Assembly (NCBI GenBank): GCA_025350105.1
Contig: JANXYJ010000194.1
Location: 1 to 51,221 of the forward strand
DNA from: Terriglobia bacterium
Lineage (GTDB): Bacteria > Acidobacteriota > Terriglobia > Bryobacterales > Bryobacteraceae
Length of the DNA: 51,221 nucleotides
Reading direction: 5' to 3'
The notes beneath the pieces were generated by a model that was not told the origin of the DNA, did no database searches, and saw nothing but the letters and a program-made list of their open reading frames with translations. Below, piece by piece: positions 18,007 through 27,649 of the stretch (position 1 is its first letter; each line of letters starts with the position of its first letter). The position numbers and the translations under genes were made by a program.

Positions 18007-19062
18007 TTACCTGGCGAACGACACACCAATGCCTGTGGAGTAGATGAAATCGTTGCTCTTGCGGCCGGCCACCGGTTGCGCCAGATAACGATCACTGATG
18101 CCGACGTTCCAGCTCAACCACTTAGTGATCTGCGTATTGGCCCCCGCATCAAAATTCATGCGGTATGCCCCAAAATCCGTGAAGTTGTGGAACATGCGCC
18201 AGCTCTGCGAGAACGACGTGCGGGCGTTCAGCTTGTAGCCAAAGTCGTCACCATAGTAAAGTTCCGCGTTGCTGGTGGTCTTCTCTGGAATCACCGGCAG
18301 CGGTAGCAGGATGGCGCCGAATTTACTGTGCGCGTAATCGACACCGCCCACCAGATCAAAGAAACCTTTGGGTGATTTCCAGACGTGGTAACCGACGCCG
18401 CCGCCGAATACGTAGCGCAAGTCCAGGTCCTGAAACTTGTCGTATTCCCAGTCGTTAAAAACGTTCAAGAACATTTTTGGTCTCAGATTGCGCGAATAGC
18501 CGATACCGCCGCGAACGGCCTCCGCTGTGTCCGTGCTCACGTTGTTGATCGTGGCCGACGACTTGATCGCCGTGAAATAGATGCTGGTTTTGTCAGTGCG
18601 GGTGGCGCGTGCGGCATTCATGTTCACCACGAACGACTTCGTTTCCGAGTTACCGGTGGTTCCCGCCAGGTTCAGGCCCGCGGTTCCGGCCCACAGTTCA
18701 CCCCAAGTAGGATGCTCCAGGCGCTCGAAAGCCTTTTGCTCGGCGGCATCGCGAATGTTGGTGATGTCCGCCAAAGCTACGGGACTTCCCGCCACCAGCA
18801 CGCGTCCGCCCCCAGCCGAAGTCAGTACCGACTGAACCGTCTTACCGCCGGTTACCACGTTCAACGTCATGTCGGAAGTGATGGTGTCTACCTGATCCCA
18901 CGGAATGGTGATGGGGCCTGCCGCGGCGCTCTTCATCACCAGGTTCGCTCCGTCTTTCTTGACGATGGCGCCCGTGATTTTGTCGCCATTCTTCAGGGTG
19001 ACCTGATCGGCCCAGGCAAGACTGGCCGTCAAAAACACGAAAATGATTCTGCTCAATTTCAA
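18007..19062 (-). CDS. DUF481 outer-membrane beta-barrel protein
   Basis: A 351-residue protein. The chosen start is TTG 19,062, with an AAGGAGAG ribosome site and a signal peptide immediately after (LSRIIFVFLTASLAWA). Upstream extension of the frame has no signal-like sequence. The N-terminal part (DQVTLKNGDKITGAIVKKDGA...) is a short SH3-like/LSm-type domain often fused to DUF481. The rest has alternating beta strands with the DUF481 pattern (GNSETKSF, YSRNLRPKMFLN, YDKFQDLDLR) and ends in an aromatic residue before SFAR. Likely a 12-strand barrel-like outer-membrane protein; the substrate is not known. Confidence 0.85.
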   Translation of the reverse strand: MKLSRIIFVFLTASLAWADQVTLKNGDKITGAIVKKDGANLVMKSAAAGPITIPWDQVDTITSDMTLNVVTGGKTVQSVLTSAGGGRVLVAGSPVALADITNIRDAAEQKAFERLEHPTWGELWAGTAGLNLAGTTGNSETKSFVVNMNAARATRTDKTSIYFTAIKSSATINNVSTDTAEAVRGGIGYSRNLRPKMFLNVFNDWEYDKFQDLDLRYVFGGGVGYHVWKSPKGFFDLVGGVDYAHSKFGAILLPLPVIPEKTTSNAELYYGDDFGYKLNARTSFSQSWRMFHNFTDFGAYRMNFDAGANTQITKWLSWNVGISDRYLAQPVAGRKSNDFIYSTGIGVSFAR

Positions 19063-19321
19063 GGTTATTCTCTCCTTGCCGCTCCCGCGACGGGCTAATC
19101 GCCCCGCGCTTCGGCGGACTTCTCTATTGTAATTTGAACCAACTCGTTTTGGACACAAATACGGTGCAATTGACAGGCCAAGTGGTACCGTCCAACGTAG
19201 GGTCTTTTTAAGCTGATGCAAAAAAGCCGGTTAATGTGAAAGCAACTTAGATTAATTTCACATCATGCGGGCGCCTAAGTCTTAGGGGCGAGAACGGCGC
19301 CTCAAATGTTTCACACCAGTC

Positions 19322-20095
19322 TTACAGAACGTCCGCAAACCCGCGCTTCAAGTGGCGAAAGAACAAGCCACCAGAGACGAAGACGGCTAATGAAAATAGA
19401 GTGAGAACCCCCAGTTCCTGCCAACTGGGCCATTGCGAGGAGAGCAAACGTTCACGATAGGCTCGCACTACCCATGTCATGGGGTTCAGCGCCATCCATC
19501 CCCGAAAACGTTGCGGGATTTGCCGTTCGTTGATCATGATGGGTGTGAAATAAAACCACAGAGTCATAATCACCGCGAATACTTGCGCGGTATCGCGCAG
19601 ATACACATGCAGACTGGCGGCAAACCAGGCAACTCCCACCGCCAATAAGCCCACGAACAACATATAAACCGGCAGTAGCAGGATCATAGGGCTGATGGTT
19701 TTCAGCCAAATAGCGGAAGTAACCGCAAACAGCGCCAGCGCGATCAAGTGATGAATCAGCGACGACAGAAAAATAGATAGGGGCACCACCTCAGCCGGGA
19801 ACACGGTCCGCGTGATCAGGTTGGCGTTCTCCACCATGCTGGGCGCCGAACGCAGCACCGTCTCCTGAAACAACAACCAGGGTAGAATGCCTCCAAACAG
19901 GAACATCGTGTAGTTCTGCGTGATGGAGCCGGCCGGCAGTGTCACGTGCAGGCAGATTTGAAATATGAAGATCCAACTGGCCAGCAGCACCAGCGGATGA
20001 ATCACGCCCCACAACCATCCGGCGGCGGACCCCACATAGCGCTGTTTAAAATCGCGCTTCACCAATTGCACCAGGAGTGCACGGCCGGTGACCAT
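19322..20095 (-). CDS. ABC-2 type permease (Wzm-like), without adjacent ATPase
   Basis: A 257-residue, six-helix ABC-2 permease. The ATG at 20,093-20,095 is preferred since MVTGRALLVQLVKRDFKQRY is the usual start of polysaccharide/O-antigen exporter permeases. The frame is open further upstream but that part overlaps the divergent gene. Motifs include GWLWGVIHPLVLLA, LFGGILPWLLFQET, YLRDTAQVFAVIMTLWFYFTPI and NPMTWVVRAYR. In this family it pairs with a Wzt-like ATPase, and none is found on either side. It may have its ATPase elsewhere or use a shared one. Confidence 0.88.
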   Translation of the reverse strand: MVTGRALLVQLVKRDFKQRYVGSAAGWLWGVIHPLVLLASWIFIFQICLHVTLPAGSITQNYTMFLFGGILPWLLFQETVLRSAPSMVENANLITRTVFPAEVVPLSIFLSSLIHHLIALALFAVTSAIWLKTISPMILLLPVYMLFVGLLAVGVAWFAASLHVYLRDTAQVFAVIMTLWFYFTPIMINERQIPQRFRGWMALNPMTWVVRAYRERLLSSQWPSWQELGVLTLFSLAVFVSGGLFFRHLKRGFADVL

Positions 20096-20189
20096 GTTGC
20101 GCAGAAAGTGCTGTCCAGGAATGCGATCCACGTTTTGAGTGTAGACTGAAACAGTGCGCGCTGTCCCCGTCGCGATAAGACATATCACC

Positions 20190-20972
20190 ATGAAATTGTT
20201 CTGCTGCGCCGTAGGTGTACTGATCGCAGGGCTAGTACGGTTAGCCGCTGCGGAGCCACCACCGCTGCCGGATACCGCCGACCTGGGCAAGCTTTCCTAT
20301 TCAGTGGAATGGCGCCTGATCCGCGGGGGCACGGTTGTGATTGAGACGCGGCCAGCAGCGGGCGATGAAGCCAGCAGCGGGGGCGCGCCAGGGGCCGTAG
20401 GAAAGGTCAAGCTGGAATCGGCGGGCCTGGTGTCTGCCCTGTACAAGGTAGAGGACGACTATACCGCTCGCTTTGACCACAATCTTTGCGCCAGCTCCAC
20501 CACCCTGGAATCACACGAAGGCAAACGCGTCCGCCGTACGGAGCTCGCCGTGGATCGCGAAGCCGGCAAGTCCAATTATGTGGAGCGCGAAATGGCGAAG
20601 GGGAACGTGCTGCGATCCGTGCAACTGGAAATCCCGGCTTGCGTGCACGATGTCTTCGGGGCCCTGCTAACGCTGCGCACTTTGCCGTTGCAACCCGGGC
20701 AATCTACCCAAGTTCCCATCACCGACGGGCGCAAATTTGCCCAAGTGAAGGTGGAGGCGCAGGAGCGCGAGGAAGTCTCCACCCCCGCCGGAACCTTCAA
20801 AACCATTCGCTACGAGGCGAATTTGATGAACAATGTAGTTTATATGCGGCCGGGTAGGGTTTTCATCTGGGTGACCGACGACGCCAACCGGGTTCCTGTG
20901 CAGTTTCGGCTGCGCCTGGCATTTCCGGTGGGCGCGGTGACCTTGCAGCTGGAAAAACGTTTATCACACTGA
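20190..20972 (+). CDS. DUF3108 exported protein
   Basis: A 260-residue protein. ATG 20,190 starts a signal peptide (KLFCCAVGVLIAGLVRLAAA). The body fits DUF3108: LSYSVEWRLIRGGTVVIET, FDHNLCASSTTLESHEGKR, a middle VHDVFGALLTLRTLPL and a C-terminal strand-rich half with VYMRPGRVFIWVTDD. The family is periplasmic or outer-membrane-associated with an unknown molecular role. It is divergent from the permease gene, with the starts 95 bp apart. Confidence 0.85.
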   Translation: MKLFCCAVGVLIAGLVRLAAAEPPPLPDTADLGKLSYSVEWRLIRGGTVVIETRPAAGDEASSGGAPGAVGKVKLESAGLVSALYKVEDDYTARFDHNLCASSTTLESHEGKRVRRTELAVDREAGKSNYVEREMAKGNVLRSVQLEIPACVHDVFGALLTLRTLPLQPGQSTQVPITDGRKFAQVKVEAQEREEVSTPAGTFKTIRYEANLMNNVVYMRPGRVFIWVTDDANRVPVQFRLRLAFPVGAVTLQLEKRLSH

Positions 20973-21025
20973 TCGTATGTGAAACGTTCTGGGCCAGTCG
21001 ATACGTCTACAGTAAGGGTAGTTGG

Positions 21026-22108
21026 ATGAACAAACGAATCCTCATATCGGCCCTTCTATTGGGCGCAAGTGCGGCGGCTTGGGCCCAGGCCACGCTCACC
21101 GTGGATCAGTTGGTTTCGTTTGTGCAGTCTTCGGTTCGTTTGCGGCATGATGACCGCAAAGTGGCGGATTATATTCGCAAGGCAATCAAGCTTTCGAACA
21201 AATTGGATGCCCGCACGGTAGAGGACTTGCAGGGCATGGGGGCAGGGCCACAGACGGTGCAGGCATTGCGTTTGTTGATCTCCACCACGGCGCAGTTGCC
21301 GCCGCCTCCGCCGCCCGCTCCGAAGCCTGTGGTGGAGGGGCCGCCGCCGCCCAATTCGATTCAGCAGGCCGCGATTTTAGAGCGCATCACCCAAAATGCG
21401 CTCAGCTATTCGCGCAATCTCCCGGACTTCATCTGTATGCAGGTGACCCGGCGCTATGTGGACAACACGGGCCTGGAAAACTATCACCTGATCGACACCA
21501 TTGGCGAACGGTTGAGCTATACCGAACAAAAAGAAGACTACAAAGTGGTGCTGGTGAATAACAAGCCGGTAACCAGCGTGCAGCACGAGAAGCTGGGCGG
21601 TGCCACCTCGTCGGGCGAATTTGGATCGATGTTGAAAGAGATTTTCAGCCGGGAGTCTGAGACTAAATTTGCATGGGAGCGATGGGCTACTTTGCGCGGC
21701 CAACGCGATTATGTTTTTCACTTCCGGGTTCCGCAGGCGACATCCAAATACGACATCCAGCATGGCCCCTCAGGGCGCACCATTATTGCAGGCTACAGCG
21801 GGCTGATCTACGCTGATCAACAAACTGGCATGGTGATGCGCATCAAAATGGAAGCCGACGATCTACCGGTGGATTTCCCGATTCAAAACGTAACTTTGGA
21901 TTTGAACTACGACTATGCCTCCATTTCAGGGCACGAATTTTTGTTGCCCCTGAAGTCTGAGTTGCGCTCGCGCGAAGGGAAGTACCTGGTGAAGAACGAA
22001 ACCGAATTCCGCCTGTACAATAAGTTTGGCGCGGAGTCGACGATTCAGTTCGAAACGGAACCCGACGCGTTGCCTGCCGACAAGACCACCGAACAACCCC
22101 TGAAGTAG
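21026..22108 (+). CDS. Exported protein of unknown function
   Basis: A 360-residue protein with a signal peptide (residues 1-20, ending AWAQ), a helical segment (25-85) and a Pro-rich linker with PPPPPPAP (about 92-110). A beta-rich domain follows, with strands such as LPDFICMQVTRRYVD and YSGLIYADQQTGMVMRIKMEADD. The latter resembles lipoprotein-localisation (LolA/LolB-like) strand patterns, but I cannot assign the family. It follows the DUF3108 gene by 53 bp on the same strand, so co-transcription is plausible. Confidence 0.75.
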   Translation: MNKRILISALLLGASAAAWAQATLTVDQLVSFVQSSVRLRHDDRKVADYIRKAIKLSNKLDARTVEDLQGMGAGPQTVQALRLLISTTAQLPPPPPPAPKPVVEGPPPPNSIQQAAILERITQNALSYSRNLPDFICMQVTRRYVDNTGLENYHLIDTIGERLSYTEQKEDYKVVLVNNKPVTSVQHEKLGGATSSGEFGSMLKEIFSRESETKFAWERWATLRGQRDYVFHFRVPQATSKYDIQHGPSGRTIIAGYSGLIYADQQTGMVMRIKMEADDLPVDFPIQNVTLDLNYDYASISGHEFLLPLKSELRSREGKYLVKNETEFRLYNKFGAESTIQFETEPDALPADKTTEQPLK

Positions 22109-22360
22109 TGCGCTCGGCGTGGAATCGAGGCGGTGGCACGTTCTTCCTAAGAATGACGTATGTAAGCGCTTCCCAACCAATTTCCGTTTGTAGGTGGCTG
22201 GCGCGTCGTTAAACGCGGTGTCGCAAGTTTCCGCACACTTACCCTGGAAACATCGTGTCCGGCTCGTCTTTTTTGCGAAATTCGCCCGTATTCCGCTGAT
22301 TTTTAACCGCTTGCCCAAAACGGCACTCCTATTTCTGCACCGATTCAACCCGTCAGCGGT

Positions 22361-22398
22361 TTGTAGTAAGGAGCCTTCAGCGGCTTATCATTTATCAT
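22361..22398 (+). promoter_or_regulatory. Possible promoter directly before uvrB
   Basis: TTGTAG (22361-22366) and TATCAT (22386-22391, repeated at 22393-22398) resemble -35 and -10 elements with a long 19-nt spacer. The -10-like hexamers end 6-13 nt before the uvrB ATG, so the transcript would have almost no leader. No LexA-type box is recognised. Confidence 0.3.
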
Positions 22399-22404
22399 AA
22401 TGAG

Positions 22405-24399
22405 ATGTCCTTCCGTCTCGGTATTGACTATCAACCGGCCGGCGATCAGGCCAGCGCCATTGAGTCTCTGGTTCGCGGCTTAAAAGACGGCGAGCAACAT
22501 CAGGTTTTGTTGGGAGTAACCGGTAGCGGCAAAACCTTCACCATGGCCAAAGTGATCGAAGCCACCGGCCGCCCGGCGCTAATTCTGGCGCACAACAAAA
22601 CCCTAGCCGCGCAGTTGTATCAGGAGTTCAAGTCGTACTTTCCCAGCAACGCCGTTGAATATTTCGTCAGTTACTACGATTACTACCAGCCGGAAGCCTA
22701 CATTCCTTCTGGCGATGTCTACATCGAAAAAGAAGCCACCACAAATGACGAATTGGATAAGCTGCGCCTTTCCGCTACCCGTTCGTTGTTTGAGCGCCGC
22801 GATTGCATCATCATCGCGAGTGTCAGTTGCATTTATGGCCTGGGATCGCCCGAAGCCTACTACGGCATGCTGCTGCTGCTCGAAAAAGGCCAGAAGATTT
22901 CGCGTGAGGAAATCACGGCGCGGCTGGTGGAGATTCTCTACGAACGCCACGAGGGTGATTTTCGACGCGGGACTTTCCGGGTGCGCGGCGATGTGGTCGA
23001 AATCTTTCCCACCTACGACGACCTGGCGTTCCGCATCAACATGTGGGGCGATGAAATTGAGACCCTGGAGCAAATCGATCCGCTTACCGGCCAGGTGAAG
23101 CAGACCTATTTGCGTCTGCCGATCTATCCCAAAACGCACTATGTGATGACGCCGGAATCGCGCCAGAGCGCCATGCGCAGCATTGAAAACGAGCTGCAGT
23201 GGTGGAAAGAAGAGCTGGAAAAAGACGGACGGCGCATCGAAGCCGCTCGGCTATGGCAGCGCACCAAGTTCGATCTGGAAATGATCAAGCAGATTGGCTA
23301 CTGCCACGGTATTGAAAACTATTCGCGCCATTTTTCCGGACGCCTGCCGGGGCAGGCCCCGCCCACTCTGCTGGATTACCTTCCGCACGATGCGCTGATG
23401 TTCATTGACGAAAGCCACCAGACCATTCCGCAGATTGGCGGCATGTATCACGGCGACCGTTCGCGCAAAGAAAATCTGGTGAAGTACGGTTTCCGTTTAC
23501 CCAGCGCGTTGGACAATCGTCCGCTGACGTTCGAGGAATTTCAGAATCGCGTCAGTCAGGCAGTGTATGTTTCGGCCACGCCCGGCCCGTACGAATTGAC
23601 CAAGACCTCTGGCGCGGTGATTGAACAGATTATCCGTCCTACGGGCCTGGTGGATCCCGAAATCACCATCCGGCAAATTCGCGGGCAGGTGGACGACCTG
23701 CTGCATGAAATTCGCCTGCGGACGGAGTTGAACGAACGCACGTTGGTTACCACCCTGACCAAACGCATGTCGGAAGATCTGGCGCAGCATTTCACCGAGG
23801 CCGGTGTGAAGTGCGCCTATCTGCATTCGGAAGTAAGCACGCTTGATCGCGTCAAAATCTTGCGCGACTTGCGGCGCGGTATCTACGATGTGTTGATCGG
23901 CGTGAATCTGCTGCGCGAAGGTTTGGATTTGCCGGAAGTTTCGCTGGTGGCGGTGCTGGATGCGGATAAAGAGGGTTTCCTGCGTTCCGCCGGCGCATTG
24001 ATTCAGACCATGGGCCGGGCCGCGCGCAACTTAAACGGCCACGTGATATTGTATGCAGACGTGATGACCGATTCCATGCGCCGGGCCATCGACGAGACTA
24101 CGCGCCGCCGGGTGATTCAAACTGCCTACAACGTAGCCAACGGCATCACGCCACAATCCATCATCAAACCGATTGATGCGAATCTGGTGGCCCTTGCCGA
24201 GGCCGACTACGTTACGATTCCCTTGGAACTGGACGAAGAGGTGGCCGACGTTCCGCCGGAGGAAATGGCCAAGTACGTAAGTGAGCTGGATCAGCGCATG
24301 CGGGCGGCAGCGGCGAAGTTCGACTTCAAGCAAGCCGCCTTGATTCGCGATCGCATTCAGGAACTGAAGTCACGCATGGTGACAGGCGCCGTGAGTTAG
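22405..24399 (+). CDS. uvrB: Excinuclease ABC subunit B
   Basis: A 664-residue DNA helicase-like subunit of nucleotide excision repair; it receives damaged DNA from UvrA and recruits UvrC. It shows Walker A GVTGSGKT (about residue 39), the beta-hairpin [12 protein letters not shown] used for strand insertion, [10 protein letters not shown] (DEAD-type motif), [12 protein letters not shown] and GRAARN (motif VI). The C-terminal UVR motif that binds UvrC spans about 625-655. Length is normal. No good ribosome site precedes the ATG. The next gene starts 4 bp after the stop. Confidence 0.98.
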   Translation: MSFRLGIDYQPAGDQASAIESLVRGLKDGEQHQVLLGVTGSGKTFTMAKVIEATGRPALILAHNKTLAAQLYQEFKSYFPSNAVEYFVSYYDYYQPEAYIPSGDVYIEKEATTNDELDKLRLSATRSLFERRDCIIIASVSCIYGLGSPEAYYGMLLLLEKGQKISREEITARLVEILYERHEGDFRRGTFRVRGDVVEIFPTYDDLAFRINMWGDEIETLEQIDPLTGQVKQTYLRLPIYPKTHYVMTPESRQSAMRSIENELQWWKEELEKDGRRIEAARLWQRTKFDLEMIKQIGYCHGIENYSRHFSGRLPGQAPPTLLDYLPHDALMFIDESHQTIPQIGGMYHGDRSRKENLVKYGFRLPSALDNRPLTFEEFQNRVSQAVYVSATPGPYELTKTSGAVIEQIIRPTGLVDPEITIRQIRGQVDDLLHEIRLRTELNERTLVTTLTKRMSEDLAQHFTEAGVKCAYLHSEVSTLDRVKILRDLRRGIYDVLIGVNLLREGLDLPEVSLVAVLDADKEGFLRSAGALIQTMGRAARNLNGHVILYADVMTDSMRRAIDETTRRRVIQTAYNVANGITPQSIIKPIDANLVALAEADYVTIPLELDEEVADVPPEEMAKYVSELDQRMRAAAAKFDFKQAALIRDRIQELKSRMVTGAVS

Positions 24400-24402
24400 A
24401 AA

Positions 24403-25272
24403 ATGCGGCTAAGGGGCGTAGGTCTGATCGCGCAAGGCGCGATTTCGCAATCGTTTCTTGCGCGCGTGCCCGCGTTCCTCAATCGCTTAACGCTGCTCAT
24501 GAACCCTCGCCCGCAGGTGGCCGCGCGCATGACCAACGCACTCCGCGCCGGGCGTTCGGTTCACACTTATGCTGGGCTGCAGCAGATGAAATCGATTTGG
24601 GTGTTGGTGGGCGAAGACTTGCTGGACACTGCAGCCGCCGGGCTCGCGGACAGCATTCGGCTGCAGGGCCGCACGGTGATCCTTTGCAAAACGATACGTA
24701 ACAGCGCGGACTTTACGCCTTTGCATCTTGCTGGCGCACGCGTGGCAACCCTATTCATGATGCCTGAGGCAGACGAGCGCATTTTTATCGTCGAAGGCCA
24801 TCCGATTGCCGTGAGCGAAGTGACGGCAATATTGCACGAAGCCAACCGAAAGGTGATGGTGTTGCGGCCGGCGACCAAACCGCTGTATATTTCCGGCCTG
24901 CATTTGAGCGCACACCTCCTGCTTCCCTGGTTTGGCGCCGCGGTGGAAAGTTTTAGGCTCGCCGGGTTGTCGCGTCCAGAGGCCACGCTGGCCGTGCAGG
25001 CCATTGCGAGCGCAGCGCTGCGGGCCTATATTCGTGCAGGCGAAAAGGCGCTCCCTCGGGAAGAAGCTTTTCACATGCAGCGCTTTTTGGAGCAGTCGCG
25101 TGAGCAAATCCGCCAGGTGAACCCGCGCCTGGCCGAGTTCTACGATGCAGATGCAGGCATGTGGTTAAACATGGTTGGCGGCAAGCGATTTTGGAAAGGG
25201 AACAAAGCAGCGAAAACGTTTGCGGCGGCGGCTGCGGAGCACCTTGCCGGTGATCCGTCAAACGGCGGTTGA
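24403..25272 (+). CDS. Rossmann-fold / DUF2520-like protein
   Basis: A 289-residue protein. The first 140 residues look like a nucleotide-binding Rossmann domain without a standard GxGxxG: VGLIAQGAIS at the N-terminus, then IWVLVGEDLL and GRTVILCKTI strands. The second half is helical (ISGLHLSAHLLLPWFGAAVESFRLAGLSRPEATLAVQAI), fitting the C-terminal helical domain of ketopantoate-reductase/ProC-like DUF2520 proteins. Missing the glycine motif, it may not bind NAD(P) normally. It is coupled to uvrB and its stop lies inside a 15-bp inverted repeat. Confidence 0.65.
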   Translation: MRLRGVGLIAQGAISQSFLARVPAFLNRLTLLMNPRPQVAARMTNALRAGRSVHTYAGLQQMKSIWVLVGEDLLDTAAAGLADSIRLQGRTVILCKTIRNSADFTPLHLAGARVATLFMMPEADERIFIVEGHPIAVSEVTAILHEANRKVMVLRPATKPLYISGLHLSAHLLLPWFGAAVESFRLAGLSRPEATLAVQAIASAALRAYIRAGEKALPREEAFHMQRFLEQSREQIRQVNPRLAEFYDADAGMWLNMVGGKRFWKGNKAAKTFAAAAAEHLAGDPSNGG

Positions 25273-25283
25273 CGGATCACCGG
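25247..25283. terminator. Perfect 15-bp inverted repeat at the end of the uvrB operon
   Basis: CCGGTGATCCGTCAA (25247-25261) and its exact complement TTGACGGATCACCGG (25269-25283) flank a 7-nt loop. The stop of the DUF2520-like gene (25270-25272) is in the right arm. There is no T-run, so it may act as a stem terminator or an mRNA 3'-end stabiliser. Confidence 0.7.
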
Positions 25284-25363
25284 AATCTAGTATCCTCATG
25301 AAAGCGAGTTTGCCTTTTCGGGCTTCGCGCGAGATATTTTCAGGTGTGGGAGGAAGCAGCCGA

Positions 25364-27619
25364 ATGTCGTCATCGAAAGACCAGAACCAATCAGGCGTGA
25401 ATCGCCGCGAGTTTGCCCGTGAATTGAGTGGCATTGCCGCCGCCGGCGCGGCGCTGACTGCCTTGGCCACCAAGCCTGCCGCCGGCCAGAGCGGCTATTC
25501 GGCGTTCGCCGGTTCCAACGAAAAGATTCCGCTTGATCTAGCCGAGTACAGCTATTTTTGGGTTGGTGTGGAGCGTGCGGAGTTGGCCCGCGGCACCGTA
25601 GTGAGCGGCAAGCAAATGTATGTGGAATACGCCGTGCCCACGCAGTTACGGCATCCCTATCCAATTGTGTTGGTGCACGGTGGCGGTGGACAAGGTTTGG
25701 ATTGGATGGGCACGCCGGACGGGCGTCCCGGTTGGTTCTCGCACTTGTTGGCGGAAGGGTACGCGGTTTATGTGGTTGATCGGCCGGGGCATGGGCGCTC
25801 GCCGTATCATCCGGAAGTGATGGGCGGATGGCCTGCTCGCCACTTGTCGCTGGAGGCCATGTCCGGCCGCTTCACGCCGCCGAACGCGGGCACGCCCATC
25901 GCAGCCCAGCAAGCCGCCAGCGAATATCAGAAAAAATATCACAACCAGTGGCCGGGCACGGGCCTGGTTGGCTCGCCGGATTTGGCTCAACTGGTTTCTT
26001 CGCAAGGCGGAGCGTATGTGCAGGCGGGCCTGCAGAGTGCGGCGGTAGCGCATCAGGTCTGGCGTGAACGCGGAGCCATGCTATTGGACAAAATTGGCCC
26101 GGCCATCATCATGACCCATTCTGCGGGCGGGCCGTTCGGCTGGCTGGTGGCGGAAATCCGTCCAAAATTGGTGAAAGGCATTGTGGCCATTGAAGGCGGC
26201 GGCCAACCATTTGCAGGCGCGAATGTTTGGGGCATGTCCACGGTGCCGGTGGAGTTCGACCCTCCGGTGAAAGATCCGTCGGAGATCAAGCTGGTGACGG
26301 TGAATTCGCCGGAACCCGGCGTACAGCCGTACAAGCTGCAGGTTGAGCCCGCGCGCAAGTTGAAAAATCTGCAAGGCATCCCGATTGTGATTGTGACCGC
26401 CGAAGGGTCGTTTGCATCACCGGGGAATCCGGGCGGCGTGGCGATGCTGAAGCAAGCCGGATGCATGGCGGAAGAGTTACGGCTGGTGAACAAGAACATT
26501 CACGGCAACGGACACATGATGATGGTGGAGAAGAACAACAAACAGGTTCTCTCCGCGATTCTTGATTGGGTGAGGGTGAAAGTGGAGAAGGGCATGGCGG
26601 TAAGCCAACAGCCGCGCCAGACGGAAACCGCGATGAAGCTGGCCGACCGCGGTTACTTCTGGGTGGGCACCGAACATAAGAAAGTCGATTACGGCACCCT
26701 GATCGCCGGACAAATGTATGTGCAGTATTTTACGCCGGAAAACGTCCGCCATCAAACGCCGATTGTGTTGGTGCATGGCGGCGGCGGATCGATGCTGCAC
26801 TACATGGGCGTGGATCAAAAAGCCGGCTGGATGCACTATTACCTGAACGAAGGCTACCAGGTGTATTTGGTGGATCGGCCGGGTCACGGGCGTGTGCCTT
26901 ATCATCCGGATTCGTTAGGCGCCATGACGCCGATGGTGACTTATCAAACGGTGGACTTTGATTTTCAGCGCGCAGTGAAGGGTTCTCCGCGACGGTGGGA
27001 AGGCACGGGGAAGGTGGGCGATCCTTGGCTGGATCAGTTTCAAGCGGGCCAGCAAGCACTGCCCGTCGATAGTGTGATGGCGCATGGATTGTGGGCTCGC
27101 GATGGAGCTGAACTTCTCGACAAGATCGGGCCCGCCATCATTCAAGTGCATTCGGCGGGTGGACCGTTCGGTGTTCTCGTCGCCAATCAACGGCCCAATT
27201 TAGTGAAGGCTGTGGTGAACGTGGAAGGCGCGGGCAATCCGTTTTCTGAACAGACGCCATGGGGCATCACTACAGTTCCCTTAACGATGGACCCGCCGGT
27301 GAGCGATCCCAAAGAGTTTGCACTGCGCGAAGTGAAGCCTGCCAGCGGTCCATCGTATAAACTGCAGGCCGATGGCAACGTGCGGAAGTTCAAAAATCTG
27401 CAAGGCGTGCCCATGGTGTTTGTGACGGCGGAAAATTCCAATCGCCTGCAGGGAACGGGGCAAGTGGCCATGCTTCGGCAGGGCGGCGTGGAGATTGACG
27501 ATTTGCAATTGAAGAGCAAAGGTATCAATGGGAATGGGCACTTCATGATGTTGGAGACCAATCGCAAAGAGGTTTTTGGGGTGATCAAGGGGTGGTTGGA
27601 GGAGAAGGTGAAGGGGTGA
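25364..27619 (+). CDS. Exported two-domain esterase-713-like alpha/beta-hydrolase
   Basis: A 751-residue protein. ATG 25,364 has GGGAGGA 9 nt upstream and opens a Tat-type signal: NRREFA with Arg14-Arg15, then an Ala-rich hydrophobic stretch to about 42. Two homologous hydrolase domains follow. Domain 1 has VLVHGGGGQGLDWMGTPDGR, VDRPGHGRSPY, nucleophile Ser253 (THSAGG), Glu277 (AIEGGG) and His384 (GNGH). Domain 2 has VLVHGGGGSMLHYMG, VDRPGHGRVPY, Ser597, Glu621 and His726. The HGGGG oxyanion loop and Glu 24 residues after Ser fit the esterase-713 group, where the acid is Glu. Both domains look active. Export and the substrate are inferred; an ester or lactone is likely. Confidence 0.85.
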   Translation: MSSSKDQNQSGVNRREFARELSGIAAAGAALTALATKPAAGQSGYSAFAGSNEKIPLDLAEYSYFWVGVERAELARGTVVSGKQMYVEYAVPTQLRHPYPIVLVHGGGGQGLDWMGTPDGRPGWFSHLLAEGYAVYVVDRPGHGRSPYHPEVMGGWPARHLSLEAMSGRFTPPNAGTPIAAQQAASEYQKKYHNQWPGTGLVGSPDLAQLVSSQGGAYVQAGLQSAAVAHQVWRERGAMLLDKIGPAIIMTHSAGGPFGWLVAEIRPKLVKGIVAIEGGGQPFAGANVWGMSTVPVEFDPPVKDPSEIKLVTVNSPEPGVQPYKLQVEPARKLKNLQGIPIVIVTAEGSFASPGNPGGVAMLKQAGCMAEELRLVNKNIHGNGHMMMVEKNNKQVLSAILDWVRVKVEKGMAVSQQPRQTETAMKLADRGYFWVGTEHKKVDYGTLIAGQMYVQYFTPENVRHQTPIVLVHGGGGSMLHYMGVDQKAGWMHYYLNEGYQVYLVDRPGHGRVPYHPDSLGAMTPMVTYQTVDFDFQRAVKGSPRRWEGTGKVGDPWLDQFQAGQQALPVDSVMAHGLWARDGAELLDKIGPAIIQVHSAGGPFGVLVANQRPNLVKAVVNVEGAGNPFSEQTPWGITTVPLTMDPPVSDPKEFALREVKPASGPSYKLQADGNVRKFKNLQGVPMVFVTAENSNRLQGTGQVAMLRQGGVEIDDLQLKSKGINGNGHFMMLETNRKEVFGVIKGWLEEKVKG

Positions 27620-27649
27620 TGTCTTCCGCGATCTAATATCATCTGTGAT

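Noticed and set aside
22130-22146. Sigma-54 promoter (TGGCAC element) before uvrB
   Set aside because: TGGCACG is followed by TTCTTCC, not the TTGCW expected at -12.
25175-25363. Upstream extension of the exported hydrolase
   Set aside because: The frame is open to 25,175 but overlaps the DUF2520-like gene and the inverted repeat; the ribosome site and Tat motif point to ATG 25,364.
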